Source of the DNA: Microbacterium ginsengisoli
Lineage (GTDB): Bacteria; Actinomycetota; Actinomycetes; Actinomycetales; Microbacteriaceae
Assembly (NCBI RefSeq): GCF_000956535.1
Contig: NZ_JYIY01000068.1
Location: forward strand, 1 to 64,000
Direction of reading: 5' to 3'
Length of the DNA: 64,000 nt
A program made the position numbers and the translations under genes. The notes beneath the pieces were generated by a model. That model had not been told where the DNA came from. It ran no database searches and saw only the letters and a list, made by a program, of their open reading frames with translations. Below are positions 35,390 to 44,079 of this stretch, one piece after another (the stretch's first letter is position 1; each line of letters opens with the position of its first letter).

Positions 35390-36181
35390 TCAGGCGGCGA
35401 GCCGCTGCCGCAGGAAGTCGATGACCGCGGCCCGGGCCGCATGGGTCGGATGCCCCGCCTCGCCCGCGTGCGGATCGGTGAGCACCGAGTGGGCCGAGGT
35501 AGGGATGCCATCGGGGTTGCCCGCCGAGGAGTCGATCTCGAACGCCCGCCAGCCCTCGCCGAGCGCCCGCTCGAACGCGGCGAAGCGGGACGCCGGCACG
35601 CTGCGGTCGGCGGTGAAGCGCAGACCCAGGGCGCACAGGCCCTCGTCGCGCACGCGGGTGGCAAGGGTCGCCTCGGCGGCCTCGGTGAGTCCGGTGGCGT
35701 GCGCGCCGGCGCCGAAGGCGGGCGGCAGGGCGGGCTGCGACAGCACCGGCGCGATGACGGCCGGCTCGACGGCGGCGGCGAGCGCGAAGCCGCCCGAGAA
35801 GCACATGCCGATCATGCCGACGCCGGCACCGCCCGACTCGGTGTGCAGGTCGCGCGCGAGCGCGCGGAGGTAGGACGTGACCGGCCGATCGGCCCGGCGG
35901 GCGAACGCCGCGAACTCGCGCGACACGCACATGCGCAGGGCGGAGGCCGCGAGGTAGCCGCCGGTTGCGGGACGACCCGGAGTGCCGATGATCGAGGGCA
36001 CCGCGACGCGGAACCCCGCCTCGACCAGCAGGTCGGCGAGGCCGATCACCTCGGGGGTCGCACCGGGGATCTCGGGGACCAGAACGACGCCGGGGCCGGT
36101 GCCGCGTCGGAACACCCGGTGGGTGAGGCCCGCGGCGGTGAAGTCCGCGGCATCCCATCTCTCGTCGAAGCCGTCGCTCAC
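35390..36181 (-). CDS. Dienelactone hydrolase family protein
   Basis: A 263-residue alpha/beta hydrolase with the cysteine-type nucleophile elbow GMIGMCFSGGFAL. The C-terminal His is in DPHAGEAGHPTH. Dienelactone hydrolases open lactones in aromatic ring degradation; no such pathway is visible nearby, so the real substrate is open. GTG 36181 begins two bases after the AI-2E gene stop and is preceded by GGGAG; a longer in-frame start would lie inside that gene. Confidence 0.88.
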   Translation of the reverse strand: MSDGFDERWDAADFTAAGLTHRVFRRGTGPGVVLVPEIPGATPEVIGLADLLVEAGFRVAVPSIIGTPGRPATGGYLAASALRMCVSREFAAFARRADRPVTSYLRALARDLHTESGGAGVGMIGMCFSGGFALAAAVEPAVIAPVLSQPALPPAFGAGAHATGLTEAAEATLATRVRDEGLCALGLRFTADRSVPASRFAAFERALGEGWRAFEIDSSAGNPDGIPTSAHSVLTDPHAGEAGHPTHAARAAVIDFLRQRLAA

Positions 36182-36182
36182 A

Positions 36183-37355
36183 TCACTCCCTCGGTCGTCG
36201 CCGTCGCTCGCGCGCCGCGCCGGGATCGTGTCCCGCTCCGGTGAGCTCATCCGGGTCGGTGCGGTAGGCGGCCACGATCATGGCGTTCGCGGTCGCGATG
36301 AACGGCACCGCGAAGAAGGCGCCTGCGATGCCCGCGAGGGCGGCGCCCGTCGCGACGCCGAGCACGACGCCCAGCGGATGCACCTTGACCGCGCTTCCGG
36401 TGAGCAGGGGGTGCAGCACGTGGCTCTCGACCTGCTGCACGAGGATCACGATGCCGAGCATGATCACCGCGTGCACCCAGCCGTTGAACAGCAGTGCGAT
36501 GCCGACGGCGACGATGCCGCCGACGATCGCTCCGACGACCGGCACGAACGCGCCGAGGAACACGATCACCGCGATCGGGATCGCCAGCGGCACCCCGAGG
36601 ATCGCGGCTCCCACGCCGATGCCGATCGCATCGGTGCCCGCGACGACCAGCTGCACGCGGATGAAGCTCGTGAGGGTGCGCCACCCGGCGTGGCCGGCGG
36701 CGGTGAGGCGGGGGCGCGCCGCACGCGGCCACACGCGGACGAACCAGCGCCACATGCGGGGTCCGTCGATCAAGGCGAACAGCGTCACGAAGATCACGAT
36801 GAAGATGCCCTCGATCGCGTGCACGATGCCGAGCCCTGCGGCGGCGAAGCCGGTGCCGATATCGCTGGCGTGGGTCTGGATGTAGGTGACGATGTCCGAG
36901 ATCCACGTGTCGAGCTGCTGATCGGTGATGCCGAACGGCTGGGTGGCGAGGAAGTCCTTCGCGGAGGCCACGACGGTGGTGATCTGGTGCTCGATCTTCG
37001 GCAGCTCGTAGCGGATCTGGATGGCCACGATGAAGGAGAGCAGCCCCAGCGCGGCGAAGACCGCGATCCACGAGGTGATGATCGCGAGCCACTTGGGCCA
37101 GTGATGCCGCTGCAGGAAGCTCGAGAAAGGGACGAGCAACGCCGAGAGCACGAGACCGATGAGGAACGGGATGACCACCTCGGACAGATGCACCGCCACC
37201 AGGAGCACCACCGCGAGCGCCGCGATGATCACCAGCAGGCGCCAGGCGAACGCCGCCCCGATCTTCAGGCCTGCCGGGACCGGGTCGGGTACGGCGGGGG
37301 CCGGGGAGGCCGGCGGGGAGGCACGCCGCGAGAAGAGCGTCATGGGGTCGAACAT
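36183..37355 (-). CDS. AI-2E (PerM) family transporter
   Basis: A 390-residue membrane protein with about eight helices in the order of AI-2E/PerM permeases: two pairs near the N-terminus (IPFLIGLVLSALLVPFS), a central helical domain and C-terminal helices with GAFVPVVGAIVGGIVAV. Family members have been linked to quorum signal export or Na+/H+ antiport; substrate not predictable. It lies just before the dienelactone hydrolase in an operon. Confidence 0.9.
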   Translation of the reverse strand: MFDPMTLFSRRASPPASPAPAVPDPVPAGLKIGAAFAWRLLVIIAALAVVLLVAVHLSEVVIPFLIGLVLSALLVPFSSFLQRHHWPKWLAIITSWIAVFAALGLLSFIVAIQIRYELPKIEHQITTVVASAKDFLATQPFGITDQQLDTWISDIVTYIQTHASDIGTGFAAAGLGIVHAIEGIFIVIFVTLFALIDGPRMWRWFVRVWPRAARPRLTAAGHAGWRTLTSFIRVQLVVAGTDAIGIGVGAAILGVPLAIPIAVIVFLGAFVPVVGAIVGGIVAVGIALLFNGWVHAVIMLGIVILVQQVESHVLHPLLTGSAVKVHPLGVVLGVATGAALAGIAGAFFAVPFIATANAMIVAAYRTDPDELTGAGHDPGAARERRRRPRE

Positions 37356-37384
37356 ACGCCTGTCGGGATGTCGCGGCCTCCCGC

Positions 37385-37390
37385 TACCGT
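37385..37390 (+). promoter_or_regulatory. -10 element, leaderless promoter
   Basis: TACCGT is followed by 6 nt and then ATG 37397. No ribosome binding site is present, which supports leaderless translation of the cyclase-like gene. Confidence 0.5.
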
Positions 37391-37396
37391 GACCAC

Positions 37397-38386
37397 ATGT
37401 CCCCCCGCGACGACGTGATGTCCTGGCTGCTCGATTCCGACCCGGCCTTGCGCTGGCAGGTCGAGCGCGACCTCGTCGGCGTGCCCGAGGCGGTGTGGCA
37501 GGCGACGCGCGCGCGGGTGCCCCGCGAGGGCATGGGTGCCGCGCTCCTCGCCCGGCAGGACGCCGACGGCCAATGGGCGGGCGGTGCGTTCTTCCCCGCC
37601 GACTTCACCGAGGAGCAGCGCGCCGACGGGCAGCCCTGGACGGCGACCACCTGGAGCCTGAAGCAGCTGCGCGAGTGGGGGGTGGCGGCATCCGTCCTCG
37701 ACGGCACGGCGGAGAAGCTGCGCACGCACGCGCGGTGGGAGTACGACGATCTGCCGTACTGGGACGGCGAGGTCGACTGCTGCATCAACGGCTACACCCT
37801 CGCCGCCGGGGCGTGGCTCGGGGTGGACGTCTCGGGCATCGCCCGGTGGTTCGTCGAGCACCGTCAGCCCGACGGAGGCTGGAACTGCGAGTGGGTCGAG
37901 GGATCGACGCGGTCCTCGTTCCCCTCGACCCTCAATGCACTCGAGGGTGTGCTCGCCTACGAGCGGGCCGGGCTCGGCTTCCCCGAACTGACTGCCGCCC
38001 GCCACGGTGCCGAGCAGTACCTGCTCGAGCGGCGGGTGCTCTACGGTCTGCGCAGCGGCGAGCCGGTGGTGCCGTATGTGCACCATCTCGCGTACCCGTT
38101 CCGGCACGTCTACAGCGCACTGCACGCGGCCGACTACTTCCGTGCATCCGCCCTGTTCGACGGGGTCGCCCCCGACCCGCGGCTCGCCGACGCGATCGCG
38201 TCGATCCGGTCGAAGCGGGGCGACGACGGGCGCTGGGTGCAGGAGCATCGACACCCAGGCGCCGTCTGGTTCGACGTCGACGTGCCCGAGGGCGAGGCGT
38301 CGCCGTGGCTCACGTTCCTGTCGCTGCGGGTGCTCGAGTGGTGGGATGCCGCATCCGCCCTTGCCCCTCGAGGAGCGGGCGCCTAG
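37397..38386 (+). CDS. Squalene cyclase/prenyltransferase-like alpha-toroid protein
   Basis: A 329-residue cytosolic protein with repeats of the terpene cyclase/prenyltransferase fold such as RQDADGQWAGGAFF and HRQPDGGWNCEWVEG (the QW-like signature). It is half the size of squalene-hopene cyclase and lacks the catalytic DxDD motif, so cyclisation is unlikely. CCINGY is a possible metal site. It is conserved in actinobacteria as an orphan next to unrelated genes. Its role is unknown. Followed after 42 bp by a VOC gene on the same strand. Confidence 0.8.
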   Translation: MSPRDDVMSWLLDSDPALRWQVERDLVGVPEAVWQATRARVPREGMGAALLARQDADGQWAGGAFFPADFTEEQRADGQPWTATTWSLKQLREWGVAASVLDGTAEKLRTHARWEYDDLPYWDGEVDCCINGYTLAAGAWLGVDVSGIARWFVEHRQPDGGWNCEWVEGSTRSSFPSTLNALEGVLAYERAGLGFPELTAARHGAEQYLLERRVLYGLRSGEPVVPYVHHLAYPFRHVYSALHAADYFRASALFDGVAPDPRLADAIASIRSKRGDDGRWVQEHRHPGAVWFDVDVPEGEASPWLTFLSLRVLEWWDAASALAPRGAGA

Positions 38387-38428
38387 CGTCGGAACGGTCC
38401 ACGACCGTCACCCCGTTCGGAGGCTCAC

Positions 38429-38851
38429 ATGACCACGCGTCTCATCCCCTACATCCAGTTCGCGGGCGCAGCCCGCGAGGCGGTGACCTTCTATCAGGAG
38501 GTGTTCGGCGGAGAGCTGACCATCTCGACGTTCGGCGATTTCGGCATGCCCGGAGCCGACCCTTCTCACGTGATGCACTCGGAGCTCAAGGCCGACGGCT
38601 TCGATCTGATGGGCGCCGACGGTCTCGAGCCCGACCAGGTCGTGGGTGAGACCCGCATCTCGGCCGCGTTCATGAGCGACGAGGTCGAGCGCGTGCTCGG
38701 CTGGTTCGCGCGGTTAAGCGACGGCGGCACGGTGCGCCAGCCGCTCGAGAAGCAGGTGTGGGGCGACATGTACGGCGAGGTGACCGACCGGTTCGGCGTG
38801 CGCTGGATGTTCAACGTCGCCCTCCCTGGCGACGACGCCCCGCTCGCCTGA
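38429..38851 (+). CDS. VOC-family (PhnB-like) protein
   Basis: A 140-residue PhnB/DUF1338-like single VOC domain: PYIQFAGAAREAVTFYQEVF at the N-terminus, then GEVTDRFGVRWMFN at the end. Similar proteins bind small unknown ligands; PhnB itself has no proven function. A GGAGG ribosome binding site lies 6 nt before ATG. The stop is 13 bp from the convergent glycerate kinase stop. Confidence 0.9.
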   Translation: MTTRLIPYIQFAGAAREAVTFYQEVFGGELTISTFGDFGMPGADPSHVMHSELKADGFDLMGADGLEPDQVVGETRISAAFMSDEVERVLGWFARLSDGGTVRQPLEKQVWGDMYGEVTDRFGVRWMFNVALPGDDAPLA

Positions 38852-38864
38852 CGTCGCCCACGGC

Positions 38865-40010
38865 TCAGAGCACGAGAGTCGCGGCGGCGCGCCTCCCGGC
38901 CTCGCGCACCCACAACGCCGCCTCGGCGCGCGCGGCCTCTCCCGACCCGGCGAGGTCGGTGAGCGAGTAGGCGACGCGAAAGCCCGCGGTGGTCGGGTCG
39001 GCCGCGAGTCGCCCGGCGACGAGCAGCGCCGAGACACCGCGATCGGCCGCCATCCCGGCGACGATCGCGGGGGCCTTTCCCGCGGCCGTCTGTCCGTCGA
39101 ACGAGCCCTCGCCCGTCACCACGACGTCGGCGCGGTCGAGGTCGGCGGGGAGTCCGATCGTGCGGGCGACCTGTCCGGCACCGGAGGCGGCCGTGGCGCC
39201 CCAGGCGCGCAGCGCGAACCCCACCCCGCCCGCGGCTCCCGCGCCCGCCGCGTCGGGGTCGCCGGGCAGCAGCCCGCCGAGCCGGGCGAGTGCGGCGTCG
39301 ACACGGGCGATGGCCTCGCCGTCGAGCCCCTTCTGGGGTCCGAAGACGGATGCCGCGCCGCGCTCTCCGAGCAGCGGGTTGCTCACATCCGACAGCACGA
39401 CCGCCCCGCAGGTCGGCAGCGGGCGCAGGCCCGACAGGTCGACATGCGCCAGATCGAGCAGCCCTCGTGCGCCGCGCGCGATCGGGGAGCCCGCGGCATC
39501 CGTGAACCGGGCGCCGAGCGCGGTCAGCATGCCGATGCCGCCGTCGGTGGATGCGCTGCCGCCCACCGCGAGCAGCAGGCGCGACACCCCCGCGTCGAGC
39601 GCGGCGGCGATCGCCTCGCCGAAGCCGACCGACTGCGCATCCCACGGGAGGCGGCGCGATCCGAGCAGTTCGAGCCCGGAGGTGGCGGCGAGCTCGACCA
39701 CGGCGATGCCGTGCGGAGCGTCGGGCGTGGGCGGGAGCCGCAGCCACGCGGACTCGACCCGCGCACCGTCGGGCCCGGTCACCGCGACCGGCTCGCGCAC
39801 CGATCCGGGCACGGCGCGCGCGATCGCGTCGAGGGTTCCCTCGCCGCCGTCGGCCATCGGTCGGGAGATGAGGTGGTCACCGGGGCGCGCCGAGCGCCAC
39901 CCGGCGATGAACGCGTCGGCGACAGCGGGGGCCGACAGGGTCTCTTTGAAGCTGTCGGGGGCGACGACCACGGTGAGCGGGGTCGCGGTCACCTCGTCGT
40001 GAACGGACAT
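38865..40010 (-). CDS. glxK: Glycerate kinase
   Basis: A 381-residue kinase of the GlxK/GarK family that phosphorylates D-glycerate. Motifs: VVAPDSFKETLSAPAVADAF at the N-terminus, RPMADGGEGT, LAVGGSASTDGGIGML, VVTGEGSFDGQT. ATG 40010 begins MSVHDEVTATP. The gene stands alone; no glyoxylate pathway genes are near. Base use matches the neighbours. Confidence 0.93.
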   Translation of the reverse strand: MSVHDEVTATPLTVVVAPDSFKETLSAPAVADAFIAGWRSARPGDHLISRPMADGGEGTLDAIARAVPGSVREPVAVTGPDGARVESAWLRLPPTPDAPHGIAVVELAATSGLELLGSRRLPWDAQSVGFGEAIAAALDAGVSRLLLAVGGSASTDGGIGMLTALGARFTDAAGSPIARGARGLLDLAHVDLSGLRPLPTCGAVVLSDVSNPLLGERGAASVFGPQKGLDGEAIARVDAALARLGGLLPGDPDAAGAGAAGGVGFALRAWGATAASGAGQVARTIGLPADLDRADVVVTGEGSFDGQTAAGKAPAIVAGMAADRGVSALLVAGRLAADPTTAGFRVAYSLTDLAGSGEAARAEAALWVREAGRRAAATLVL

Positions 40011-40039
40011 GAGAGCACCGTCGCACACCAGGTTCGGCG

Positions 40040-40384
40040 TCAGCCGAGAAGTGTTCCCTGGTGGAAGCGCAGCACGGGTCTGCCCGTCGAGACGTCCCAG
40101 ATCGACGACCGCCGGCTGGGGCGCTCCCCGCCGATGCGGTACGTCACGAGCACGTGGGTATCGCCGAGCGCCGCGACCTGCCACTCGTCGGTCGGCGGGA
40201 TCTGCCGAGCGTCCGGTTCGGCGGCGAGCGCCGCGACGATCGCGTCGCGCGTCCACAGCGCGCCGGACGCACCGATCTCGGTGAACGACGGATGCAGCAG
40301 CGCGGCCAGGGCGATCGGGTCGCGGCGCACGAGCGGGTCGAGCAGCGACAGTTCGAGCGCCCGGAGGGTCGCGGCATCCGTCAT
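40040..40384 (-). CDS. DUF4440/SnoaL-like protein
   Basis: A 114-residue cone-shaped alpha/beta barrel protein (NTF2 superfamily). The pattern ALLHPSFTEIGASGALWTRD followed by YRIGGERPSRRSSIWD matches DUF4440 proteins. No conserved catalytic residues can be assigned. It lies 39 bp after the larger fusion gene and 29 bp before glycerate kinase, so co-transcription is likely. Confidence 0.82.
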   Translation of the reverse strand: MTDAATLRALELSLLDPLVRRDPIALAALLHPSFTEIGASGALWTRDAIVAALAAEPDARQIPPTDEWQVAALGDTHVLVTYRIGGERPSRRSSIWDVSTGRPVLRFHQGTLLG

Positions 40385-40423
40385 GGGGTCAGTGTGCCAC
40401 CGGCGCGTCGGGTGCGCCCGGTC

Positions 40424-42100
40424 TCAGTGGCGACGAGCGAGCACGATGCCGTCGTGGAAGGTGCGCAGCTCGCCGTCGCGGGCGAGCGATTCGCGCTGCC
40501 GCTCCTCCGCGATGAGCACGGTCCATTCGGCCGGGTCGAGCGCGAGGGCCGCGACATCTTCGGCCGGAGTGGGGAACCAGCGGCGGGCGGGCGCGGCGGG
40601 GTCGGGGTGGCGTGCCCCGCCGTGGCCGTGGTCGTGCGGGGCACCGCCCTCGCGATCGTGGCCCGGTGCGGGGTGGTGACCGTCGTGCCCGTGCCCGTGC
40701 CCATGCCCGGCGCCCGGGCTCCCCGGCGGCGGCGCGGCATGGGAGGTGATCAGCAGGTGTCCGCCGGGCGCGACCCGCTCGGCCGCGGCCCGCAGAATCT
40801 CCTCCCGTGGCAGGTCGACGGGCGAGTGCAGAAAGCTCGCCGTCACGAGGTCGAAGGTCTCGTCGACGTCGAGCGCCGCGAGATCGCCGGCGACGAAACG
40901 AGCGGATGCCGCATCCGCCCCCGCGTCCGCCGCGGCGGCGCGAGCGCGCCCGATCGCCGTGACCGAGATGTCGATGCCCGTGGCGCGCCACCCGTGCGCG
41001 GCGAGCCAGAGCACGTCGCCGCCCTCCCCGCAGCCGAGGTCGAGGGCGGAGCCCGCGGGGAGCGTGGCCGCGATGTCGGCCAGCACGGCGTTCACGCGGC
41101 CCGACCAGACCTGCGTGCTCGCGGCGTAGCGGTGCTCCCAGAAGTCGGCGGGTGCGATCTCGGGCCACCGGTCGCGGTCGGCGTGCACCCGCGCGACATC
41201 CTCGTCGACGAGTGCGGCGTTCACTGCGGCTCCCGCCGTCGCCCCCGCGGCCATGCTCATCGGCACGCTCGCCATGGGGGTGACGACGTTGCCGGCGGCC
41301 CAGATGCGCGGATGCGCGGTGCGGCCCGCCGCATCGACCTCGATCACCGATCCTGTGGGGCTGTCGACACGCGGCAGGTCGAGACCGGCGAGCACGTCGT
41401 CGTGGGGGGTCAGGTCGCCGCCCGTGAAGACGGCGTCGAGAGCGAGCATCGTGCCGTCGGCGAGGCGCACACCCGTGACATCCGGCCCGTCGCCCACGAT
41501 CTCGACGACGCGCTGGGGCACGAGACGGATGCCACGCGCGCGCAGTCGCAGATCGTCGTCGATCGAGAGCGGTCCGAGGTCTGCGGTGAACAGGGTGACG
41601 TCGGCGCTCCACTGCCGCACGAGCTGCGCCTGATGCAGGGAGCGCGGCGAAGTCGCGAGCACGCCGAGGCGGCGGTCGCGCACCTCCCAGCCGTGGCAGT
41701 AGGGGCAGTGCAGCACGCCGGCGCCCCACCGTTCGGCGAGCCCCGCCACGGCGGGCAGCACATCGCTCGCCCCGGTGGCGACGAGGAGTGCGCGTGCCGT
41801 GCGGCGCGCCCCGTCGTCGGTGACGACCGTGATGTCGTCGTCGGTCGCCTCGACCGCGACCGCCCGCGCCTCGATGACGCCGACGCCGTAGCCGGATGCC
41901 TCATCCCGCCCTCTCGCGAGCAGGTCGGCCGGGGGCGTCCCGTCGTGCCCGAGCACGCCGTGCACGTGGGAGGCGGTGCGATTGCGGGGCTTGCCGGCGT
42001 CGATCACGAGCGTGCGGCGACGGGCGCGGCCGAGCAGCTGCGCGGCGCTGAGCCCGGCGATGCCGCCGCCGAGGATGATCACGTCGAGATCGGGATGCAT
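40424..42100 (-). CDS. Thioredoxin reductase-like oxidoreductase fused to SAM methyltransferase
   Basis: A two-domain protein of 558 residues from ATG 42100. The N-terminal part binds FAD (VIILGGGIAGLSAAQLL) and carries a CPYC redox pair (Cys132/Cys135 in LHCPYCHGWE), as in thioredoxin reductase-like proteins. The C-terminal part is a class I methyltransferase with LDLGCGEGGDVLWLA. Between the methyltransferase motifs and the end lies a His-rich stretch (GHGHGHGHDGHHPAPGHD), probably metal-binding. Fusions of this type occur in actinobacteria; the substrate is unknown. An upstream ATG at 42133 is also in frame. Divergent from an XRE-cupin regulator. Confidence 0.85.
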   Translation of the reverse strand: MHPDLDVIILGGGIAGLSAAQLLGRARRRTLVIDAGKPRNRTASHVHGVLGHDGTPPADLLARGRDEASGYGVGVIEARAVAVEATDDDITVVTDDGARRTARALLVATGASDVLPAVAGLAERWGAGVLHCPYCHGWEVRDRRLGVLATSPRSLHQAQLVRQWSADVTLFTADLGPLSIDDDLRLRARGIRLVPQRVVEIVGDGPDVTGVRLADGTMLALDAVFTGGDLTPHDDVLAGLDLPRVDSPTGSVIEVDAAGRTAHPRIWAAGNVVTPMASVPMSMAAGATAGAAVNAALVDEDVARVHADRDRWPEIAPADFWEHRYAASTQVWSGRVNAVLADIAATLPAGSALDLGCGEGGDVLWLAAHGWRATGIDISVTAIGRARAAAADAGADAASARFVAGDLAALDVDETFDLVTASFLHSPVDLPREEILRAAAERVAPGGHLLITSHAAPPPGSPGAGHGHGHGHDGHHPAPGHDREGGAPHDHGHGGARHPDPAAPARRWFPTPAEDVAALALDPAEWTVLIAEERQRESLARDGELRTFHDGIVLARRH

Positions 42101-42133
42101 GTCGACAAGTCGACGACACCGCGGGACAATCAT

Positions 42134-42147
42134 GCAAGTTCGTTTGC
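42134..42147. promoter_or_regulatory. Candidate XRE operator
   Basis: GCAAGTTCGTTTGC has inverted GCAA/TTGC arms in the divergent gap between the regulator and the oxidoreductase-methyltransferase gene. It is weak on its own; the location is the main support. Confidence 0.3.
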
Positions 42148-42167
42148 GAGATCAGCAAGGAGCGTCG

Positions 42168-42728
42168 ATGGATGCCGCGATCGCCCAGGTCGGCCCGAGG
42201 GTGCGCGCCGCGCGGCACGCGCGCGACTGGACACTCGATGACCTCGCCCGCCGCGCGGGGCTGTCGGTCAGCACTCTCTCGCGCCTCGAATCCGGCAAGC
42301 GCGGGGCGAGTCTCGAGCTGCTGCTGCCGGTGACGCGGGCCCTCGGCATCCGCATCGACGACCTGCTGCCGCCGCACGATCGGGATCCGCGGGTGCGGCG
42401 ACCCGTGATCCGCCGCGACGGCCTGATCATCGCGCCGCTCACGCACGAGAGCGCGCCGGTGCAGACCCTGCGCATCACGTACCCGGCCGACAGGCCCCTG
42501 CCCGAACCTCGCGTGCACGACGGGTTCGAGTGGCTCTATGTGCTCTCGGGGCGGCTGCGGCTGCGGCTCGGCGACCAGGATCTCGAGCTCGCTCCGGGCG
42601 AGGCGGCCGAGTTCGACACCCGCACCCCGCACGCGATGGGTGCGGCAGGCGGCGCGCCCGCCGAGGTGCTGAGCATCTTCAACGGCGATGGCGAGCGCAT
42701 GCACACCCGCGTGCGCACCTCCGGCTGA
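42168..42728 (+). CDS. XRE-family regulator with cupin domain
   Basis: A 186-residue regulator. The helix-turn-helix is WTLDDLARRAGLSVSTLSRLESGKRGASLELLLPVT; the C-terminal part (about residues 110-180) is a cupin fold (DGFEWLYVLSGRLRLRLG) that senses a small ligand. AAGGAG precedes ATG 42168. It faces the FAD-methyltransferase fusion gene and probably controls it. Confidence 0.9.
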   Translation: MDAAIAQVGPRVRAARHARDWTLDDLARRAGLSVSTLSRLESGKRGASLELLLPVTRALGIRIDDLLPPHDRDPRVRRPVIRRDGLIIAPLTHESAPVQTLRITYPADRPLPEPRVHDGFEWLYVLSGRLRLRLGDQDLELAPGEAAEFDTRTPHAMGAAGGAPAEVLSIFNGDGERMHTRVRTSG

Positions 42729-42733
42729 GCCGG

Positions 42734-43453
42734 TCAGGCGCCGCCGAAGCGCTCGGTGCGCACCCTCAGCGGCGGGTGGCCGAGATCGACGAGCATGCCG
42801 GCCACGGCCTCGACGAACGGGGTCGGACCGCACACGAACACGAGCGGCCGGACGGACGGCGAGAGGGTGGATGCGGCCAGCCCCGCGGCATCCACCCGAC
42901 CGACCCGACCCGCCCAGGTCTCGGGAGCGGAGCGGGTGTAGATCCAGTCGACGTCGATGCCCCGGGCGGCGAGCGCCGCGATCTCGTCGCGGTAGAGCGC
43001 GTCGGCGGGCGACCGCACCGAGGTGAGCAGACGCATCGGCGCGGCCGACGACGACGCGGCGCGGGCGCGCGCCATCGACAGCAGGGGCACCACACCCGAT
43101 CCCCCGGCGATGAGCTGCACCGGTGAGGGGTCGGTGTCGTGCCAGACGAAGTAGCCGCCGAGCGGACCCTTCACCTCGACGGTGTCACCCGGGCGGGCGT
43201 CGCGCACGAAGTAGGGCGAGACCTCTCCATCCGGGACCTCGTCGATCGCGAGCTCGATCGTGGTCGACGAGCCGCTGTCCGCGAGCGAGTACGAGCGCTC
43301 GGCCCGATAGCCGTCCTCGGCCGTAAGCCGCACGTCGAGATGCTGACCCGGCAGGCTCCCCGCCCACCCCGGCACGTCGAGGGTGAGCACCACCGCGTGC
43401 GAGGCGGTCGGCCGCACCGACGTGATCGTGGCGGGCAACCAGTCCGAGGTCAC
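42734..43453 (-). CDS. FAD/NAD(P)-binding ferredoxin reductase-like protein
   Basis: A 239-residue flavin reductase of the ferredoxin-NADP reductase superfamily: LPGQHLDVRL, FAD motif ERSYSLADSG, NAD(P)H-binding IAGGSGVVPLLSM, and C-terminal VFVCGPTPFVEAVAG. It lacks a 2Fe-2S domain. It follows a molybdopterin oxidoreductase gene with a 4-bp overlap, so it is the likely electron transfer partner of that enzyme. Confidence 0.9.
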   Translation of the reverse strand: MTSDWLPATITSVRPTASHAVVLTLDVPGWAGSLPGQHLDVRLTAEDGYRAERSYSLADSGSSTTIELAIDEVPDGEVSPYFVRDARPGDTVEVKGPLGGYFVWHDTDPSPVQLIAGGSGVVPLLSMARARAASSSAAPMRLLTSVRSPADALYRDEIAALAARGIDVDWIYTRSAPETWAGRVGRVDAAGLAASTLSPSVRPLVFVCGPTPFVEAVAGMLVDLGHPPLRVRTERFGGA

Positions 43454-44043
43454 GCGTAGCGCTCTTCACGCCACGGATCGCCGTGACGGTGGTAGCCGTT
43501 CTGCTCCCAGAAGCCCGGGGCATCCTTCTTCTGCATCACAAGCCCGCGAACCCACTTGGCGCTCTTCCAGAAGTAGAGGTGCGGCACGAGCAGTCGCGCC
43601 GGGCCCCCGTGCACCGGTTCGAGGGCACGACCGTCGAACTCATGCGCGATCCAGGCCTGTCCGCCGAGAAGGTCGGCCATCGGCACGTTCGTCGTGTACC
43701 CGCCGTAGCAGTGCACCATGGCGTACGCGAAGTCGCTGTCGACGGCGGCCATGATCGTGTCGAGCGACACACCGCGCCAGCTGGTGCCGAGCTTCGACCA
43801 GCGAGTGACGCAGTGGATGTCGGTGTGCACCTCCTCCTGCGGCAGAGCGAGGAAGTCGCTCCAGGTCTAGGTGGTCGTGAAGCCCTTCTCGGTGCGCACA
43901 CTGAAGCGCCACTCATCGAGGTCGACGCGGGGCGTGGGCCCGGCCGAGAGCACCGGGAAGTCGTCGGTGAGGTACTGGCCCGGCGGCACCGCCGGATCGG
44001 GGGCGCGGCGGCGGCCGGTGAAACCTCGGGTGATGTTCGCCAT
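43450..44043 (-). pseudogene. Sulfite oxidase-family molybdopterin oxidoreductase with in-frame amber stop
   Basis: A 198-codon frame of the oxidoreductase molybdopterin-binding family. The N-terminus is [12 protein letters not shown], the Mo-coordinating cysteine is in DIHCVTRWSKLGTSWRG, and the tail HLYFWKSAKWVRGLV fits the family. Codon 59 is TAG (43867-43869), between FTTT and TWSDFLALP, where homologues read through. There is no frameshift or other lesion. Translation could restart at GTG 43830, which retains the cysteine and follows AGGAGGAG. Either a recent nonsense mutation, a sequencing error, or readthrough. Coupled to the flavin reductase downstream. Confidence 0.7.
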
Positions 44044-44079
44044 GACGGCCCTCCGTCGGGGTGCGGAGCTCGGTGGGCT

